From the NCBI GenBank assembly GCA_002898955.1, contig BEIP01000078.1, positions 1 through 6,716 of the forward strand: a DNA stretch of 6,716 nucleotides, in the 5' to 3' direction. This DNA comes from a bacterium HR39. Its GTDB lineage: Bacteria; Pseudomonadota; Alphaproteobacteria; Geminicoccales; Geminicoccaceae. Numbering within the stretch: position 1 is the stretch's first letter; every line of letters starts with the position of its first letter. The notes under the pieces are model-generated. The model was not told the origin of the DNA. It ran no database searches and was given only the letters and a program-made list of their open reading frames with translations. This document shows positions 6,529 through 6,716 of the stretch, one piece after another. The position numbers and the translations under genes were made by a program.

Positions 6529-6716
6529 ATGTATCCGGCTGCGCTTAGGGCTATGCAGATGGGCGATATTCCGAGAATTGCGTTTCATATCCAAATCATT
6601 CTCGATGCGGTCGGGCCCGATGCACATGTTTGCGACCTCGGCGGAGGGATAGGGTTGTTCACGCCAAGATGCGCTGCGATGGGCCTGAAGGCGACGCTTG
6701 TAGATGATTTCGGGGA
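6529..6716 (+). CDS. Class I SAM-dependent methyltransferase, N-terminal part (3' end outside window)
   Basis: This frame is open from 6517 to the window end and gives 62 residues beginning MYPAALRAMQMGD. It shows the SAM-binding core of a Rossmann-type methyltransferase. After an amphipathic helix (IAFHIQIILDAVG) comes strand 1 and the glycine loop VCDLGGGIG at 34-42, then a helix, and strand 2 ending in TLVDDF, whose Asp59 or Asp60 would hold the SAM ribose. The acceptor cannot be told; next to two nucleotide-sugar enzymes a sugar or glycan methyltransferase is a fair guess. The ATG at 6529 has no good ribosome site. Alternatives are the ATG at 6559, with AGGG 8 bases upstream, or the ATG at 6482 in another frame if a one-base indel lies in the A run at 6516-6520. 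Base composition is clearly lower in G+C than in the genes before it, hinting at a different history. Confidence 0.75.
   Translation, partial: MYPAALRAMQMGDIPRIAFHIQIILDAVGPDAHVCDLGGGIGLFTPRCAAMGLKATLVDDFG

Noticed and set aside
1934..6530. Very long antisense open frames on the - strand (503, 670 and 486 residues) that together span most of the window
   Set aside because: They mirror strongly supported + strand genes. Their products are His-, Arg- and Ala-rich with no family motifs. Long open antisense frames are expected where the third codon position is nearly always G or C.
6500..6541. TTGAAC (6500) or TTGAAA (6513) as a -35 box for a promoter before the methyltransferase
   Set aside because: Neither has a -10-like hexamer at a workable spacing.
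6482..6652. A free-standing 56-residue ORF with a ribosome site
   Set aside because: Only its first 13 or so residues look natural; the rest overlaps the clear SAM-binding frame and has no recognisable character. It is better explained as the N-terminus of a frameshifted methyltransferase.
1..6716. CRISPR arrays, insertion sequences, tRNA or rRNA genes, defence or toxin-antitoxin systems
   Set aside because: No regularly spaced repeats, transposase motifs, cloverleaf-like segments or relevant protein families were seen; coding sequence fills nearly the whole window.

Overview
The window is a dense, high-GC stretch (about two thirds G+C or more by eye until the last few hundred bases) with every supported gene on the + strand. 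It suggests a proteobacterium, most likely an alphaproteobacterium. The basis is the order ornithine carbamoyltransferase then Hsp33, the alphaproteobacterial flavour of the carbamoyltransferase C-terminus, and GTG/ATG starts with strong Shine-Dalgarno sites. This placement is inference from gene content, not a database result.

Layout: (1) 1-678, the C-terminal three quarters of ornithine carbamoyltransferase (argF), cut by the window start. (2) 682-1617, the redox-regulated chaperone Hsp33 (hslO) with an intact four-cysteine zinc centre. (3) 1614-2216, a small predicted lipoprotein of unknown function. (4) 2213-3550, a class III PLP-dependent aminotransferase. (5) 3547-4389, a BKACE-family beta-keto acid cleavage enzyme. 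(6) 4414-5409, a UDP-glucuronate decarboxylase (UDP-xylose synthase). (7) 5406-6440, an epimerase closely resembling plant GDP-mannose 3,5-epimerase, with all key catalytic residues. (8) From about 6482 or 6529 to the window end, the start of a class I SAM-dependent methyltransferase. Its N-terminus may be split by a one-base frameshift in a run of five A.

The genes are packed like a single transcription unit. Four junctions are 4-base stop/start overlaps (ATGA or GTGA), the argF-hslO gap is 3 bases and the BKACE-UXS gap is 24 bases. No terminator or promoter is visible between them. Functionally there are three blocks: arginine synthesis and stress chaperone (argF, hslO, lipoprotein); a probable amino-acid catabolic pair (aminotransferase making a beta-keto acid, BKACE cleaving it with acetyl-CoA); and nucleotide-sugar conversion for surface polysaccharide (UXS, GME-like, probably the methyltransferase). 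Base composition falls sharply after 6440 (47% G+C counted over 6481-6600), which may mark the edge of a more foreign surface-polysaccharide region continuing beyond the window.

No RNA genes, CRISPR arrays, insertion sequences or obvious repeats were seen. I found no clearly undescribed system. The most interesting points are the aminotransferase/BKACE pair, the plant-like GME beside UXS, and the frameshift candidate at the 3' end.
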